A DNA stretch of 32,099 nucleotides from Chloroflexota bacterium (GCA_025935925.1 JAICUI010000036.1:1-32099); one strand, 5' to 3'; numbered from the stretch's first letter, positions 23,444 through 31,502 are shown. The notes: generated by a model from the letters alone, not told the origin. Program-made: numbers and translations.

Positions 23444-24778
23444 TCAGCTGGCCGGGACGAGCTTCGAGACCTGGCCCCGCAGGTCGGTCAGGTAGACCTC
23501 GCCGTCGTCTCCGGCCGACACGGAGCTGATCGATTCGCCGGTCTCGAGGAGCACCGCGGGCGTCTGCTGGGCGTCGACGCCGGCGTCGATCGCCCACAGC
23601 GTGCCCGAGCAGTAGTCCGAGAACAGGTACGCGCCGCGGAGGGCGGCGATCGCGGCGCCGCGGTAGACGACCCCGCCGATCACCGAGCAGCCCTCGGCGT
23701 GCGAGTACTCGGCCACGGGCTGCGTGACGCCCGCTCGGTCGCAGCCCTGCGGCGGGTCGTAGCAGTGGCGGCCCTCCCAGCGGCGCCATCCGAAGTCGAG
23801 GCCGCGCTGCCCGGCCCGCGCGACGTCGACCTCCTCCCAGGCGTTCTGGCCCACGTCGCCGATCCACAGGTCCCCGGTCGCGGCGTCGATCGCATCGCGG
23901 AACGGGTTGCGGAGGCCGAAGTGGAGGATCTCGGGCCGGGCGCCGGGGCGACCCGCGAACGGGTTGTCGGCCGGGATCGCGTACTGGCGGCCGTCCGAGG
24001 TCGTGGTGACGTCGATCCGGAGCATCTTGCCCAGGGGCGACGCGAGGTCGGACGCGCGGTTCTGCGGGTCGCCCGCCGAGCCGCCGTCTCCGAGGGCCAG
24101 CAGCAGCATGCCGTCGCGATCGAAGCCGATCCAGCCGCCGTTGTGGTTGGCGTACGGCTGCGGCTCGACGAGCAGCGCCCGCTCGGACCCCGGATCGGCG
24201 CGATCGGTCGAGCCGGCCGCCAGCCGGAACTCGGAGAGGGTCGTCGCCCCGTCCGCGCCGGAGTAGTGCACGTAGAACCGCGGGTTGCTCGTCCCGAAGC
24301 CCTTCGGAAACGCGAGGCCGAGCAGCCCGCGCTCCCCACCGGACGTCACGCGGTCGGTGATGTCGAGGAAGGGCGGGTCCTCGACGTTGCCGCCGGCGAT
24401 GATCCGGATCCGACCGGGCTGCTCGACGACGAACAGCCGCCCGGTCCCGTCGCCCGTGACCCACAGCGGCTGGTCGAGACCGGATGCCACCGGTGCGAGC
24501 GCGACGTGGACCGCCGCGAGGTCCGGGTGGTCCGACGGTGCGGCGCCCGACGGCACCGCACCCGCGGAAGCCGGCGCGGCGGGCGACGCGCCCGGCGAGG
24601 ACGAGATCGTGGGCGAGCCGCTCGGCGGCGGCGCGGAGGTCGCCCGGGCGGTCGCGCTCGCCGTGGCCGGCGTCGCGGTTCCTGCCGGCGCCGGGCTGCC
24701 GTTGCCGCCGCCGCACGCGGCCACGGCGACGAGCAGCACCGGGATCGCGAAGCGGGACGGGCGGGTCGCGGCGGGCAT
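23444..24778 (-). CDS. Glucose/sorbosone dehydrogenase-like lipoprotein (PQQ-type beta-propeller)
   Basis: Extracytoplasmic six-bladed propeller of the soluble PQQ glucose dehydrogenase / L-sorbosone dehydrogenase family, 444 residues. The lipobox VAVAAC gives lipidated Cys22, followed by about 70 Ser/Thr/Pro/Ala residues as a tether. Family signatures: PLWVTGDGTGRLFVVEQPG, GGERGLLGLAF, PYANHNGG, ALGDGGSAGDP, LGKMLRIDV, RNPFRDAID and LWIGDVGQNAWEEVD. Six Cys in the late region (HCYDPPQGC, GCSVIGG, DYCSG) suggest disulfides. The start is the ATG at 24778, giving a proper signal; the ATG at 24814 is possible. TACGCT/TACGAC lies just upstream and no ribosome-binding site is seen, so the message may be leaderless. 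Whether PQQ is bound is not shown. Confidence 0.9.
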   Translation of the reverse strand: MPAATRPSRFAIPVLLVAVAACGGGNGSPAPAGTATPATASATARATSAPPPSGSPTISSSPGASPAAPASAGAVPSGAAPSDHPDLAAVHVALAPVASGLDQPLWVTGDGTGRLFVVEQPGRIRIIAGGNVEDPPFLDITDRVTSGGERGLLGLAFPKGFGTSNPRFYVHYSGADGATTLSEFRLAAGSTDRADPGSERALLVEPQPYANHNGGWIGFDRDGMLLLALGDGGSAGDPQNRASDLASPLGKMLRIDVTTTSDGRQYAIPADNPFAGRPGARPEILHFGLRNPFRDAIDAATGDLWIGDVGQNAWEEVDVARAGQRGLDFGWRRWEGRHCYDPPQGCDRAGVTQPVAEYSHAEGCSVIGGVVYRGAAIAALRGAYLFSDYCSGTLWAIDAGVDAQQTPAVLLETGESISSVSAGDDGEVYLTDLRGQVSKLVPAS

Positions 24779-24887
24779 CGGGAGTCGTAGCGTAGCCGGA
24801 TGGGGGCGGATCACCCGCCCGGAGGATCGACCGCTCCTGGTCCTGTTCGGGCCGGCCGAAGCTTCGCACGCCGGCTGACCGACGGAC

Positions 24888-25685
24888 CTACCCTCGGATC
24901 CTCGCCCGGTCCACGCGCTCGGCGAAGGTCTCTGCGTGGACGGCGCTCGTGCCGTCCTCGTCGTGCCGGAACAGGACGTACGCGTCCATCCCGTCGTCGA
25001 GGAACGGGACGAGGCGCGCCGCCCAGGCGTCGAGCGCCGCGTCGTCGTACGCCGAGCGCCGGAGCCGCAGGTACAGGAAGGGGCCCGTCCGGCGGATGTC
25101 GGGCGGGTCGTCCTGTCCGTCGAGGTCCGTCGTGCACAGCACGGCGCCCGCCGCGCGGAGCGCCGCGAACGTCTCGTCGACGTGCCAGCTGGGGTGCTGC
25201 GCCTCGACGACGAGCGGGATCGTCGATGGCCACGCGGCGAGCACGCCCGCCAGCCGCCCGTCGTCGCGCGCCGACTTGGCGTCGATGCGGAACAGCACGG
25301 CGCCCAGCCGCTCGCCGAAGCCCGGCAGCGCCTCGGTGAGCCACGGGACGGACGTCGCGGCGTCCCCGAACAGCGAGCGGACGGCCGCGCCGCGCTGCGC
25401 CTTGATCACGAACCGGAACGACGACGGCGTCGCCGCCACCCACGCGGCGATCTTCTGCGGCGTCGGGCGTGCGTAGAAGGTGTTGTTGAGCTCCACGGCA
25501 GGGAGCCGGCCGGCGTAGTGCGCGAGCAGCTCGCCCGAACGCAGCGACGAGGGGTAGAAGCGCGGCGCCCACGCCGGATAGGCGAAGCCGCTCGTACCGG
25601 CGAGCACCCGGCCGTCAGACGCGCGGCCCGCGGCGGGTCCGGCGTCGGGCCGGTCCTGCGGCGTCAGCCGCCCTCGGGGAGACAC
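24888..25685 (-). CDS. DUF72 family protein
   Basis: A TIM-barrel-like protein of the DUF72 family, identified by GTSGFAYPAW at the start, YAGRLPAVELNNTFYARPT, FRFVIKAQRG, VVEAQHPSW and the late YVLFRHDEDG segment. Function unknown; the fold suggests a hydrolase or endonuclease-like enzyme. Starts are uncertain: the GTG at 25685 gives 265 residues and overlaps the MarR gene by 22 bases; the GTG at 25607 gives 239 residues, nearer the usual family length. Neither has a clear ribosome-binding site. It follows the MarR gene on the same strand and is probably in its operon. Confidence 0.88.
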   Translation of the reverse strand: MSPRGRLTPQDRPDAGPAAGRASDGRVLAGTSGFAYPAWAPRFYPSSLRSGELLAHYAGRLPAVELNNTFYARPTPQKIAAWVAATPSSFRFVIKAQRGAAVRSLFGDAATSVPWLTEALPGFGERLGAVLFRIDAKSARDDGRLAGVLAAWPSTIPLVVEAQHPSWHVDETFAALRAAGAVLCTTDLDGQDDPPDIRRTGPFLYLRLRRSAYDDAALDAWAARLVPFLDDGMDAYVLFRHDEDGTSAVHAETFAERVDRARIRG

Positions 25686-26188
25686 GACGCGTCGAGCGCC
25701 GGCGCGCCGCGGCCCAGGCCGTCGATGATCCCGTTCGCGGCGCGCTCCACGGCGGCGCGGTCGTCGTCGCTGACCGGCGCGATGAAATAGCGCTCGACGC
25801 CGTCGAGGTGCGTCCGGGACGCGGCGCGGAGGCGGTCCAGACCGGCCGTCGTCAGCGAGGCCTCGGCGCCCCGCGCGTCGGTGACGCACGCGGACCGGGC
25901 GACCATGCCGGAGCCCTCGAGCCGGTCGACGAGGCGCGTGATGCCGCTCCGCGACAGCAGGACCCGCTCGGCCAGCACGCTCATCCGGAGCCGGCGCTCG
26001 GGGGCGTGGGCGAGCTGGAGCAGCGCGTCGTACTCGGCCAGCGACAGCCCGTGCTCGGCCTGCAGCTCCTCGTCCAGTCGCCGCAGCAGCCTGGCGTGCG
26101 CGCGCAGGAACGCGCGCCACGCGCCGAGGCGCGCATCGTCGGGGGCGGGGACCGTCGCGGGCCGCGCGACGCCGAGCTCGGTGGCCAT
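25664..26188 (-). CDS. MarR-family transcriptional regulator
   Basis: Winged-helix regulator of 174 residues. The DNA-binding part reads LSLAEYDALLQLAHAPERRLRMSVLAERVLLSRSGITRLVDRLEGSGMVARSACVTDARGAEASLTTAGL, with recognition helix SRSGITRLVDRLE and the wing DARGAEASLT. Flanking helices form the dimer interface. The ATG at 26188 is preceded by AGGA eight bases upstream; the ATG at 26197 is less well placed. It is divergent from the aminotransferase-like gene, with a GTTG-N6-CAAC site between them, so it probably represses itself and perhaps that gene. Confidence 0.93.
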   Translation of the reverse strand: MATELGVARPATVPAPDDARLGAWRAFLRAHARLLRRLDEELQAEHGLSLAEYDALLQLAHAPERRLRMSVLAERVLLSRSGITRLVDRLEGSGMVARSACVTDARGAEASLTTAGLDRLRAASRTHLDGVERYFIAPVSDDDRAAVERAANGIIDGLGRGAPALDASCLPEGG

Positions 26189-26217
26189 CGGCGCCATCCT
26201 AGCGCATCGGGCAGGTT

Positions 26218-26231
26218 GTTGACAGCGCAAC
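26218..26231. promoter_or_regulatory. Candidate MarR operator GTTG-N6-CAAC
   Basis: Perfect 4-base arms around ACAGCG, 30 bases upstream of the MarR start codon and about 42 bases before the -10-like element of the divergent gene. MarR family sites are commonly short dyads of this type. Confidence 0.5.
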
Positions 26232-26272
26232 GAGTGTCGCCGGCGCGCTCCGCCCGCCCGCGCCGCTCGCGC

Positions 26273-26278
26273 TACGAT
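26273..26278 (+). promoter_or_regulatory. -10-like TACGAT before aminotransferase-like gene
   Basis: TACGAT in GCTACGATCG, 30 bases upstream of the ATG at 26309. Same core as at 22733. No -35 is recognised. Confidence 0.4.
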
Positions 26279-26308
26279 CGGACGCCGACCGTCACCTGCG
26301 AGGACCGC

Positions 26309-27571
26309 ATGCCCACCTTCGACGTCGATGCCGTGCGCGCCCAGTTTCCGGCCCTGTCGATCGAGCAGGACGGCGTGCCGGTGGCGCTGTTCGACGGGCC
26401 CGGCGGCACCCAGGTCCCGGCGTCGGTCATCGATGCCGTCGCGGCGTACTACCGGACCTCGAACGCCAACAATGGCGGCGAGTTCCTGACCTCCCGCCGG
26501 AGCGACGCGATCGTCGACGACGCCCACGCCGCGCTCGCCGACCTGCTGAACGCCGCGGACCCCGACGAGATCAAGCTCGGCGCGAACATGACGACGCTCA
26601 CGATGCACGTCGCGCGGTCGCTCGCCGCCACGTTCGAGCCGGGCGACGTGATCGCGGTGACGTGCCTCGACCACGAGGCGAACGTCGGGCCGTGGCGCAG
26701 CATCGCCGCCGACCGCGGGCTCGAGCTGCGGACCGTCGACATCCGGCCGGACGACGTGACGCTCGACGTCGAACGCTTCGACGCGATCCTCCACGAGCGG
26801 CCGAGGCTCGTCGCCTTCGGCTGGGCGTCCAACGCCGTCGGGACGATCAATCCCGTCGCGGAGCTCGTGCGCCGCGCGCACGAGGCCGGTGCGCTGACGT
26901 ATGTCGACGCCGTCCACGCCGCGCCGCACGTCCCGATCGACGTCCGGGCCGTCGGCACGGACTTCCTCGCATGCTCGGTGTACAAGTTCTTCGGGCCGCA
27001 CGTCGGCGTGCTCTACGGGCGCCGCGACGCCCTCGACTCGCTGCCGAGCTACAAGCTGCGGGTCGCCCACGACCGCTTCGAGACCGGCACCCTCAACTTC
27101 GAGGGGATCGCGGGCGCGCGGGCCGCGGTCGAGTACATCGCCGGCGTGGGCCGGCGGTACGGCGCGGACCACGCCGGCAGCTTCCCGGGGATGGACGGCC
27201 GCACGCTCGACGCCCACGCCGGCATGGCCGCGATCCGCGCCTACGAGATGCCGCTGTTCGGGCGGCTCCTCGACGGCCTCGAGGCGATCCCGGGCGCGCG
27301 GGTGTGGGGCATCACCGATCGGGCGCGGTTCGCGGAGCGGACGCCGACGGCCGCGGTCACGTTCGAGGGCCATCCCGCGGAGGCCGTCTCGCGCGCGCTC
27401 GGAGACCGGGGGATCGCCACGTGGTGGGGCAACTTCTATGCCATCGGTCCGATGGAGCGCCTGGGCCTCGAGCCCGAGGGCGTGCTGCGCATCGGGTTGA
27501 CGCACTACAACACGGCGGCCGAGGTCGACCGCCTGCTCGCCGAGCTGGCCGCGATCACCGGCGCCGGCTGA
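26309..27571 (+). CDS. Class V aminotransferase-like protein (cysteine-desulfurase-like)
   Basis: PLP enzyme of fold type I, 420 residues, closest by pattern to the cysteine-desulfurase-like group (FDGPGGTQVP, GANMTTLTMHVARSL, DHEANVGPW, GWASNAVGTINPV). PLP contacts are Asp200 and His203 (YVDAVHAAPH) and the Schiff-base Lys226 (CSVYKFFGPHVG). The active-site Cys loop of true SufS/IscS is replaced by GIATWWGNFYAIG, so desulfurase activity is doubtful; a lyase, transaminase or epimerase reaction is more likely. ATG at 26309 with GAGGA four bases upstream. The FAD oxidoreductase gene begins 4 bases after its stop, so the two probably act in one pathway on an amine or amino acid. Confidence 0.88.
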   Translation: MPTFDVDAVRAQFPALSIEQDGVPVALFDGPGGTQVPASVIDAVAAYYRTSNANNGGEFLTSRRSDAIVDDAHAALADLLNAADPDEIKLGANMTTLTMHVARSLAATFEPGDVIAVTCLDHEANVGPWRSIAADRGLELRTVDIRPDDVTLDVERFDAILHERPRLVAFGWASNAVGTINPVAELVRRAHEAGALTYVDAVHAAPHVPIDVRAVGTDFLACSVYKFFGPHVGVLYGRRDALDSLPSYKLRVAHDRFETGTLNFEGIAGARAAVEYIAGVGRRYGADHAGSFPGMDGRTLDAHAGMAAIRAYEMPLFGRLLDGLEAIPGARVWGITDRARFAERTPTAAVTFEGHPAEAVSRALGDRGIATWWGNFYAIGPMERLGLEPEGVLRIGLTHYNTAAEVDRLLAELAAITGAG

Positions 27572-27575
27572 GGAC

Positions 27576-28775
27576 GTGACCGCCGGCGGGCCGTGGCCCG
27601 ACGTCGCGATCGTGGGCGGCGGGATCGTCGGGACGGCACTTGCCGCGGACCTGGCACGTCGCGGCGCGCGCGTGACGCTGTTCGAGCGGGCGGGGATCGC
27701 CGCCGGGGCGTCGGGCCGCAACCAGGGCGTCGTGTGGTACCCGCAGGACGCGGTGCTGGGCTCGCTCTACCGGGAGTCGCTGGCGCGGTACCGGACGCTC
27801 CCGGACGAGGTCGAGCAGGAGCTGCCGCGCGGCGACACGGCGGCGTCGTTCCGGCTCGCCGACGAGCCGTCCGGCATCCTGCTCGTCGGCACGGACGAGC
27901 GGTGGCTCCGCGGCCGCGCGTCCGCGATCGCCGCGGCGAACCGCGACTTCCGCCCCGCCTTCGTCGACGCCGCCGCGCTCCGTCGCCTCGAGCCGTCCCT
28001 TGCCTCGGACCTCGCGGCGGTGCGGCTCGACATCGGGTTCCCGGTCGCGCCCGCCGCGGCGGCCGGCGCGTTCGCCGCGCTCGCCCGTGCGCGAGGCGCC
28101 GCCATCGTGGAGCACGCGCCCGCAACCGTGGAGCGCGAGGCTGGCCGCGCGATCGGCGTCGCGACGCGCGAGGGACGCGTCGCCGCCGGGGCCGTCGTCG
28201 TCGCGGCGGGGCCGTGGACTCCCGCCATCGTCGACCCCTCGGGTGCCTGGCGCCCGATCGTCGCCTCGTGGGGCGTCATCGTCGAGCTCGCGCTCGCCGA
28301 GCCGCCCGTCCACGTGCTCGAGGAGGCCGAGGTGGATGCCGTCATCGACGCGGGATCACCGCCCGGCGACGCCGCGCCGGTGCACGAGGTGCCGGCGGGT
28401 CGCCTCGGGTTCAGCCTCGTCGCGCACGAGGGTCGCGCGTCGCTCGGCTCGACGTTCCTGCCCGAGGAGCCGGATCCCGCGGCCTTCGCTCCGGCGCTGC
28501 GCGACCGTGGCGCGCGGTTCCTCCCGGCGATCGCGGGCGCCGCGACCACGGGGCTTCGGGCGTGCGCGCGTCCGCTTGCGCGCGACGGCCGGCCGCTCGT
28601 CGGTCCCGTGCCGGGCGTCGACCGGCTGTTCGTTGCCGCGGGCCACGGGCCGTGGGGCATCTCGACGGGCCCGGCCTCCGCGGCGCACGTCGCCGCGCTG
28701 GTCGTCGGGGACCCGGATCCGCGCGAGCCCGCGGTCCGCGTCGCCACCGACGCCGCGCGCTTCGGCGATCCCTAG
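27576..28775 (+). CDS. FAD-dependent oxidoreductase (DAO family)
   Basis: Flavoprotein of the D-amino-acid/glycine oxidase family, 399 residues. The FAD-binding motif is DVAIVGGGIVGTALAADLAR near residues 9-28, followed by the acidic end of strand 2 (TLFER). A second FAD contact region is VVVAAGPWTP, and the C-terminal GLRACARPLARDGRPLVGPV..GHGPWGISTGP is typical. The GTG at 27576 lies four bases after the aminotransferase-like stop, with GAGG overlapping the gap, so it is an operon. Substrate unknown; a small amine or imino acid is likely. Its stop TAG shares the sequence CTAG with the stop of the convergent next gene. Confidence 0.92.
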   Translation: MTAGGPWPDVAIVGGGIVGTALAADLARRGARVTLFERAGIAAGASGRNQGVVWYPQDAVLGSLYRESLARYRTLPDEVEQELPRGDTAASFRLADEPSGILLVGTDERWLRGRASAIAAANRDFRPAFVDAAALRRLEPSLASDLAAVRLDIGFPVAPAAAAGAFAALARARGAAIVEHAPATVEREAGRAIGVATREGRVAAGAVVVAAGPWTPAIVDPSGAWRPIVASWGVIVELALAEPPVHVLEEAEVDAVIDAGSPPGDAAPVHEVPAGRLGFSLVAHEGRASLGSTFLPEEPDPAAFAPALRDRGARFLPAIAGAATTGLRACARPLARDGRPLVGPVPGVDRLFVAAGHGPWGISTGPASAAHVAALVVGDPDPREPAVRVATDAARFGDP

Positions 28776-30031
28776 CGAGGATCGATCCGGTACACGGTCC
28801 CGTTGAGATCGCACAGGAACAGCTCGCCCGCGTCGCTCTCACCGAAGCCGCTGATCAGGCGGCCGGTCCCGGGGCCGACGAGCCGGACCGGCGTCGCGGG
28901 TCGGGACGCGGTCGCGCTCACCGCCCACACCTCGCCCGAGCAGTAGTCGCCATAGACGTACCAGCCGCGCAGCGCCGCGATCGCGGAGCCGCGGTAGACG
29001 TACCCGCCCGAGATCGCGCAGCGGCCGCTCGACGCGTGCGAGTACGTCGCGAGCGGAAGCGTCTTGCCGGACCGGTTGCACCCGGTCGCCGGCGCGTAGC
29101 AGTGCGTGCCCTCCATGACGCGCCAGCCCCAGTTGACGCCCCTGCCCGGGCCGCTCGAGCCGTTGACCGCGCGATCGACCTCCTCGTAGCGGTCCTGGCC
29201 GACGTCGCCGATCCAGAGGTTCCCGGTCGCGCGATCGACCGAGAAGCGCCAGGGATTGCGCAGCCCGCGCTGCCAGATCTCGTTGCGGCCGCGGCGGCCG
29301 ACGTACGGGTTGCCCGACGGGATGCGGTAGCTGCGGGTGGCCGACGTGCCGTCGACGTCGATGCGCAGCAGCTTGCCCAGGAGGCTCGTGACGTCCTGCG
29401 CGCGATGCCCGGGGTCGCCGGCGCTGCCGCCGTCGCCCATGCCGATGAAGAGCAGGCCGCCCCTGCTGAACGCGAGCATCCCGCCGTTGTGGTTCGCGTA
29501 TGGCTGCTTGATCGTCAGGATCGTCCGGGCGCTGGACGCACTCGCCACGTCGGCGTTCCCGCTCGACGCCTTGTACTCGCGGACGACGGTGCTGCCGGCC
29601 GTGTTGGTGTAGTCCACGTAGAACCGGCGGTTGGTCCTGAAGCCCGGGTGGAAGGCGAGGCCGAGGAGGCCCTGCTCGCTGCCCCGGGACACGAGCGACG
29701 AGATGTCGAGGAACGGGGTGCCGAGCAGCGTGCCGTTCTTGACGATCCGGATCGTCCCGCCCTTGGACACGATGAACACCCGGTTCGTGCCGTCGCGGGC
29801 GCCGATGGCGAGCACCGGCTGCGGGACGCTCGCGATCGGCGTCAGCCGGATCGACGCGGCGCTCGGAGCGGCCGCGGTCGCGCCGCCATCGGTGAGGCGA
29901 CCAGGCACGACCGACGCGGCGGCGCCCGGGGCGATGGCCCCCGCGGCGAGCGTCGCGAGGGTGGCGGCGACGACGAGGGACGCCCGAAGGCGGGCCGCAC
30001 GCCCCCCGGGCACGTGACGGTGTTCGCGCAT
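28772..30031 (-). CDS. Secreted glucose/sorbosone dehydrogenase-like protein, second copy
   Basis: A 419-residue paralogue of the gene at 23444, with the same signatures: GSEQGLLGLAFHPGF, PYANHNGG, GMGDGGSAGDP, LGKLLRIDVDG, RNPWRFSVDRATGNLWIGDVGQDRYEEVD and the same late Cys pattern (HCYAPATGC, GRCAISGGYVYRG, DYCSGEVW). In contrast to that copy it has a Sec signal peptide (basic start, hydrophobic 18-37, cleavage near AAAS) and no lipobox, so it should be released. The ATG at 30031 has no good ribosome-binding site. Its stop overlaps the FAD gene stop in CTAG. Sugar or aldose oxidation with PQQ is family knowledge; the cofactor is not shown here. Confidence 0.9.
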   Translation of the reverse strand: MREHRHVPGGRAARLRASLVVAATLATLAAGAIAPGAAASVVPGRLTDGGATAAAPSAASIRLTPIASVPQPVLAIGARDGTNRVFIVSKGGTIRIVKNGTLLGTPFLDISSLVSRGSEQGLLGLAFHPGFRTNRRFYVDYTNTAGSTVVREYKASSGNADVASASSARTILTIKQPYANHNGGMLAFSRGGLLFIGMGDGGSAGDPGHRAQDVTSLLGKLLRIDVDGTSATRSYRIPSGNPYVGRRGRNEIWQRGLRNPWRFSVDRATGNLWIGDVGQDRYEEVDRAVNGSSGPGRGVNWGWRVMEGTHCYAPATGCNRSGKTLPLATYSHASSGRCAISGGYVYRGSAIAALRGWYVYGDYCSGEVWAVSATASRPATPVRLVGPGTGRLISGFGESDAGELFLCDLNGTVYRIDPR

Positions 30032-30093
30032 CGCCGCATCGTGACGGCCCGCGACGCCGTTTGTCGACCCGGTTCGCGTCCCGCGCGGTTGCG

Positions 30094-30099
30094 TACCAT
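30094..30099 (+). promoter_or_regulatory. -10-like TACCAT before leader peptide and M20 gene
   Basis: TACCAT ends six bases before the GTG at 30106, placing the expected transcription start at or next to that GTG. This is the geometry of a leaderless message. -35 not clear (GGTTCG at 30071 has 17-base spacing). Confidence 0.4.
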
Positions 30100-30105
30100 C
30101 GGCCG

Positions 30106-30183
30106 GTGAGCAGGAGCACCACGCCCGTCGACGACGCCCGATGCCGCGTCGTCGTTCCGTGCGCCGTCCGGGCTCGCCGATGA
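30106..30183 (+). CDS. Possible 25-residue leader peptide upstream of M20 peptidase
   Basis: A GTG-initiated reading frame of 25 codons, VSRSTTPVDDARC.. to ..AVRARR, Arg-rich and with two Cys. Its TGA overlaps the ATG of the peptidase gene as ATGA. With the TACCAT box just upstream, it could be a leaderless leader peptide that couples or attenuates translation of the peptidase. It could equally be chance; the peptidase might start at the in-frame ATG at 30141 instead. Confidence 0.35.
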   Translation: MSRSTTPVDDARCRVVVPCAVRARR

Positions 30184-31451
30184 GCGCCGGCACGCTGCGG
30201 TCCGGCGCCCGGGCGGCCGCCGATGCGGTCGATCGGGGCGCGCTCGTCGACGACCTGCGCTGGCTCGTCCGGACCCCGAGCGTGACCGGCGACGAGGCGC
30301 TCCTCCAGGTGCGTCTCGCGGACCGGCTCGAGGCGCTCGGGCTGCGTGTCGAGATCTTCCATCCGGACCCGGCGGCGATCCGCGACGACCCGGCGTGGCC
30401 CGGCGAGGAGGTGCCGCGGACGGCGCTGCCCGTCGTGCTCGGGCGCGCGGGCCGGGGCGGGGGACCGCGGCTGATCCTGTCGGGCCACGTGGACGTCGTG
30501 CCGCCCGGGGAACCCTCGACCTGGACGGTCGACCCGTGGGGCGGCGAGGTCCGCGACGGCCGGCTCTACGGCCGCGGGGCGTGCGACATGAAGGGCGGCG
30601 TCTCGGCGATCCTCGCCGCGGTCCGGGCGCTGGCCGCGACGGGGACGCTCGACGCTCTCGCCGGCGAGCTGATCGTCGCGCTCGTGCCGTCCGAGGAGGA
30701 CGGCGGTCAGGGCACGCTGGCCGCGATTCGCGCCGGCGCGACCGGTGACCTGTGCGTGATCCCCGAGCCGTCGGGGCTCGACATCGTGGTCGCGCACGCG
30801 GGCGCCATCACCTTCCGGCTGACCGTCCCCGGGCGCGCCGCGCATGCGAGCACCCGGCGCGAGGGCGTGTCGGCGCTCGACAACCTGGGCGATCTCGTGC
30901 GCGCGCTGGAGGCCGACGAGACGCGTCGCAACGGCGAGGAGACCGATCCGCTGATGACGCGCATCGGGCTGCCGTATCCGACGATCGTCGGCACGGTCTC
31001 CGGCGGCGCCTGGGCGTCGACGGTGATGGACCAGGTCGTTGCCGAGGGCCGCTACGGCGTGCGGCTCGGGCAGTCACCCGACGCCGCGGAGGCCGAGCTG
31101 CGCGGGTGCGTCGACGACGCCTGCGCGGCGCACCCGTTCCTGCGCGACCACCCGGCGTCGGTGGAGATCACCGGTGCCCGATTCGCCACGGCGAGCGTCC
31201 CCGCGGACCACGCGCTCCCGGACGGGCTCGCGTCGGTGGCGGCCCGCGTCACCGGCCTCCGGCCGTCGTTGATCGGCGTCCCGTACGGCGCGGACATGCG
31301 GCTGTTCGTCAACGAGGGCGCCACGCCGTGCGTGATCTTCGGCCCGGGCGACGTCCGGCGGGCGCACGCCGCGGACGAGTTCGTCCCGCTCGACGACGTC
31401 GAGGCATGCGCCCGGGTCCTCGCCGCGTGGGTCGCCACCGCGCTCGGCTGA
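30180..31451 (+). CDS. M20-family metallopeptidase (ArgE/DapE-like)
   Basis: Di-zinc amidohydrolase of the ArgE/DapE/carboxypeptidase group, 423 residues. Metal ligands can be read: His103 with Asp105 (SGHVDVVPPG), Asp136 (GRGACDMKGG), catalytic Glu172 and ligand Glu173 (PSEEDGG), Glu196 (IPEPSG) and a late His (RRAHAADEF). The dimerisation domain lies at about 205-320 and includes GRAAHASTR. I prefer the ATG at 30180 because it overlaps a short upstream frame as ATGA; the ATG at 30141 adds 13 basic residues. Neither has a ribosome-binding site. The exact N-acyl amino acid or dipeptide substrate is unknown, and no arginine or lysine pathway genes are near. Confidence 0.93.
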   Translation: MSAGTLRSGARAAADAVDRGALVDDLRWLVRTPSVTGDEALLQVRLADRLEALGLRVEIFHPDPAAIRDDPAWPGEEVPRTALPVVLGRAGRGGGPRLILSGHVDVVPPGEPSTWTVDPWGGEVRDGRLYGRGACDMKGGVSAILAAVRALAATGTLDALAGELIVALVPSEEDGGQGTLAAIRAGATGDLCVIPEPSGLDIVVAHAGAITFRLTVPGRAAHASTRREGVSALDNLGDLVRALEADETRRNGEETDPLMTRIGLPYPTIVGTVSGGAWASTVMDQVVAEGRYGVRLGQSPDAAEAELRGCVDDACAAHPFLRDHPASVEITGARFATASVPADHALPDGLASVAARVTGLRPSLIGVPYGADMRLFVNEGATPCVIFGPGDVRRAHAADEFVPLDDVEACARVLAAWVATALG

Positions 31452-31466
31452 CGGCGCCGCCGTCAG
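31448..31466 (+). terminator. Possible hairpin overlapping the M20 stop codon
   Basis: CTGACGG (31448-31454) pairs with CCGTCAG (31460-31466) around CGCCG. The stem includes the TGA stop. No U-tract, so function as a terminator is weakly supported. It separates convergent genes. Confidence 0.35.
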
Positions 31467-31502
31467 GTCGCGGGTTGCGCCCCTCCCTTGGCGCCGCGCT
31501 GG

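Noticed and set aside
19756-23529. Open frame of over 1200 codons opposite the PBP gene
   Set aside because: Antisense to a PBP with intact catalytic motifs; the product is compositionally biased and matches no family. A GC artefact.
26309-27571. Annotation as a true cysteine desulfurase (SufS/IscS)
   Set aside because: The catalytic Cys loop is absent and no Fe-S cluster assembly genes are near.
27593-30109. Long plus-strand frame spanning the FAD gene and the second dehydrogenase gene
   Set aside because: Overlaps two well-supported genes in another frame or strand and is Arg/Ala-rich without structure.
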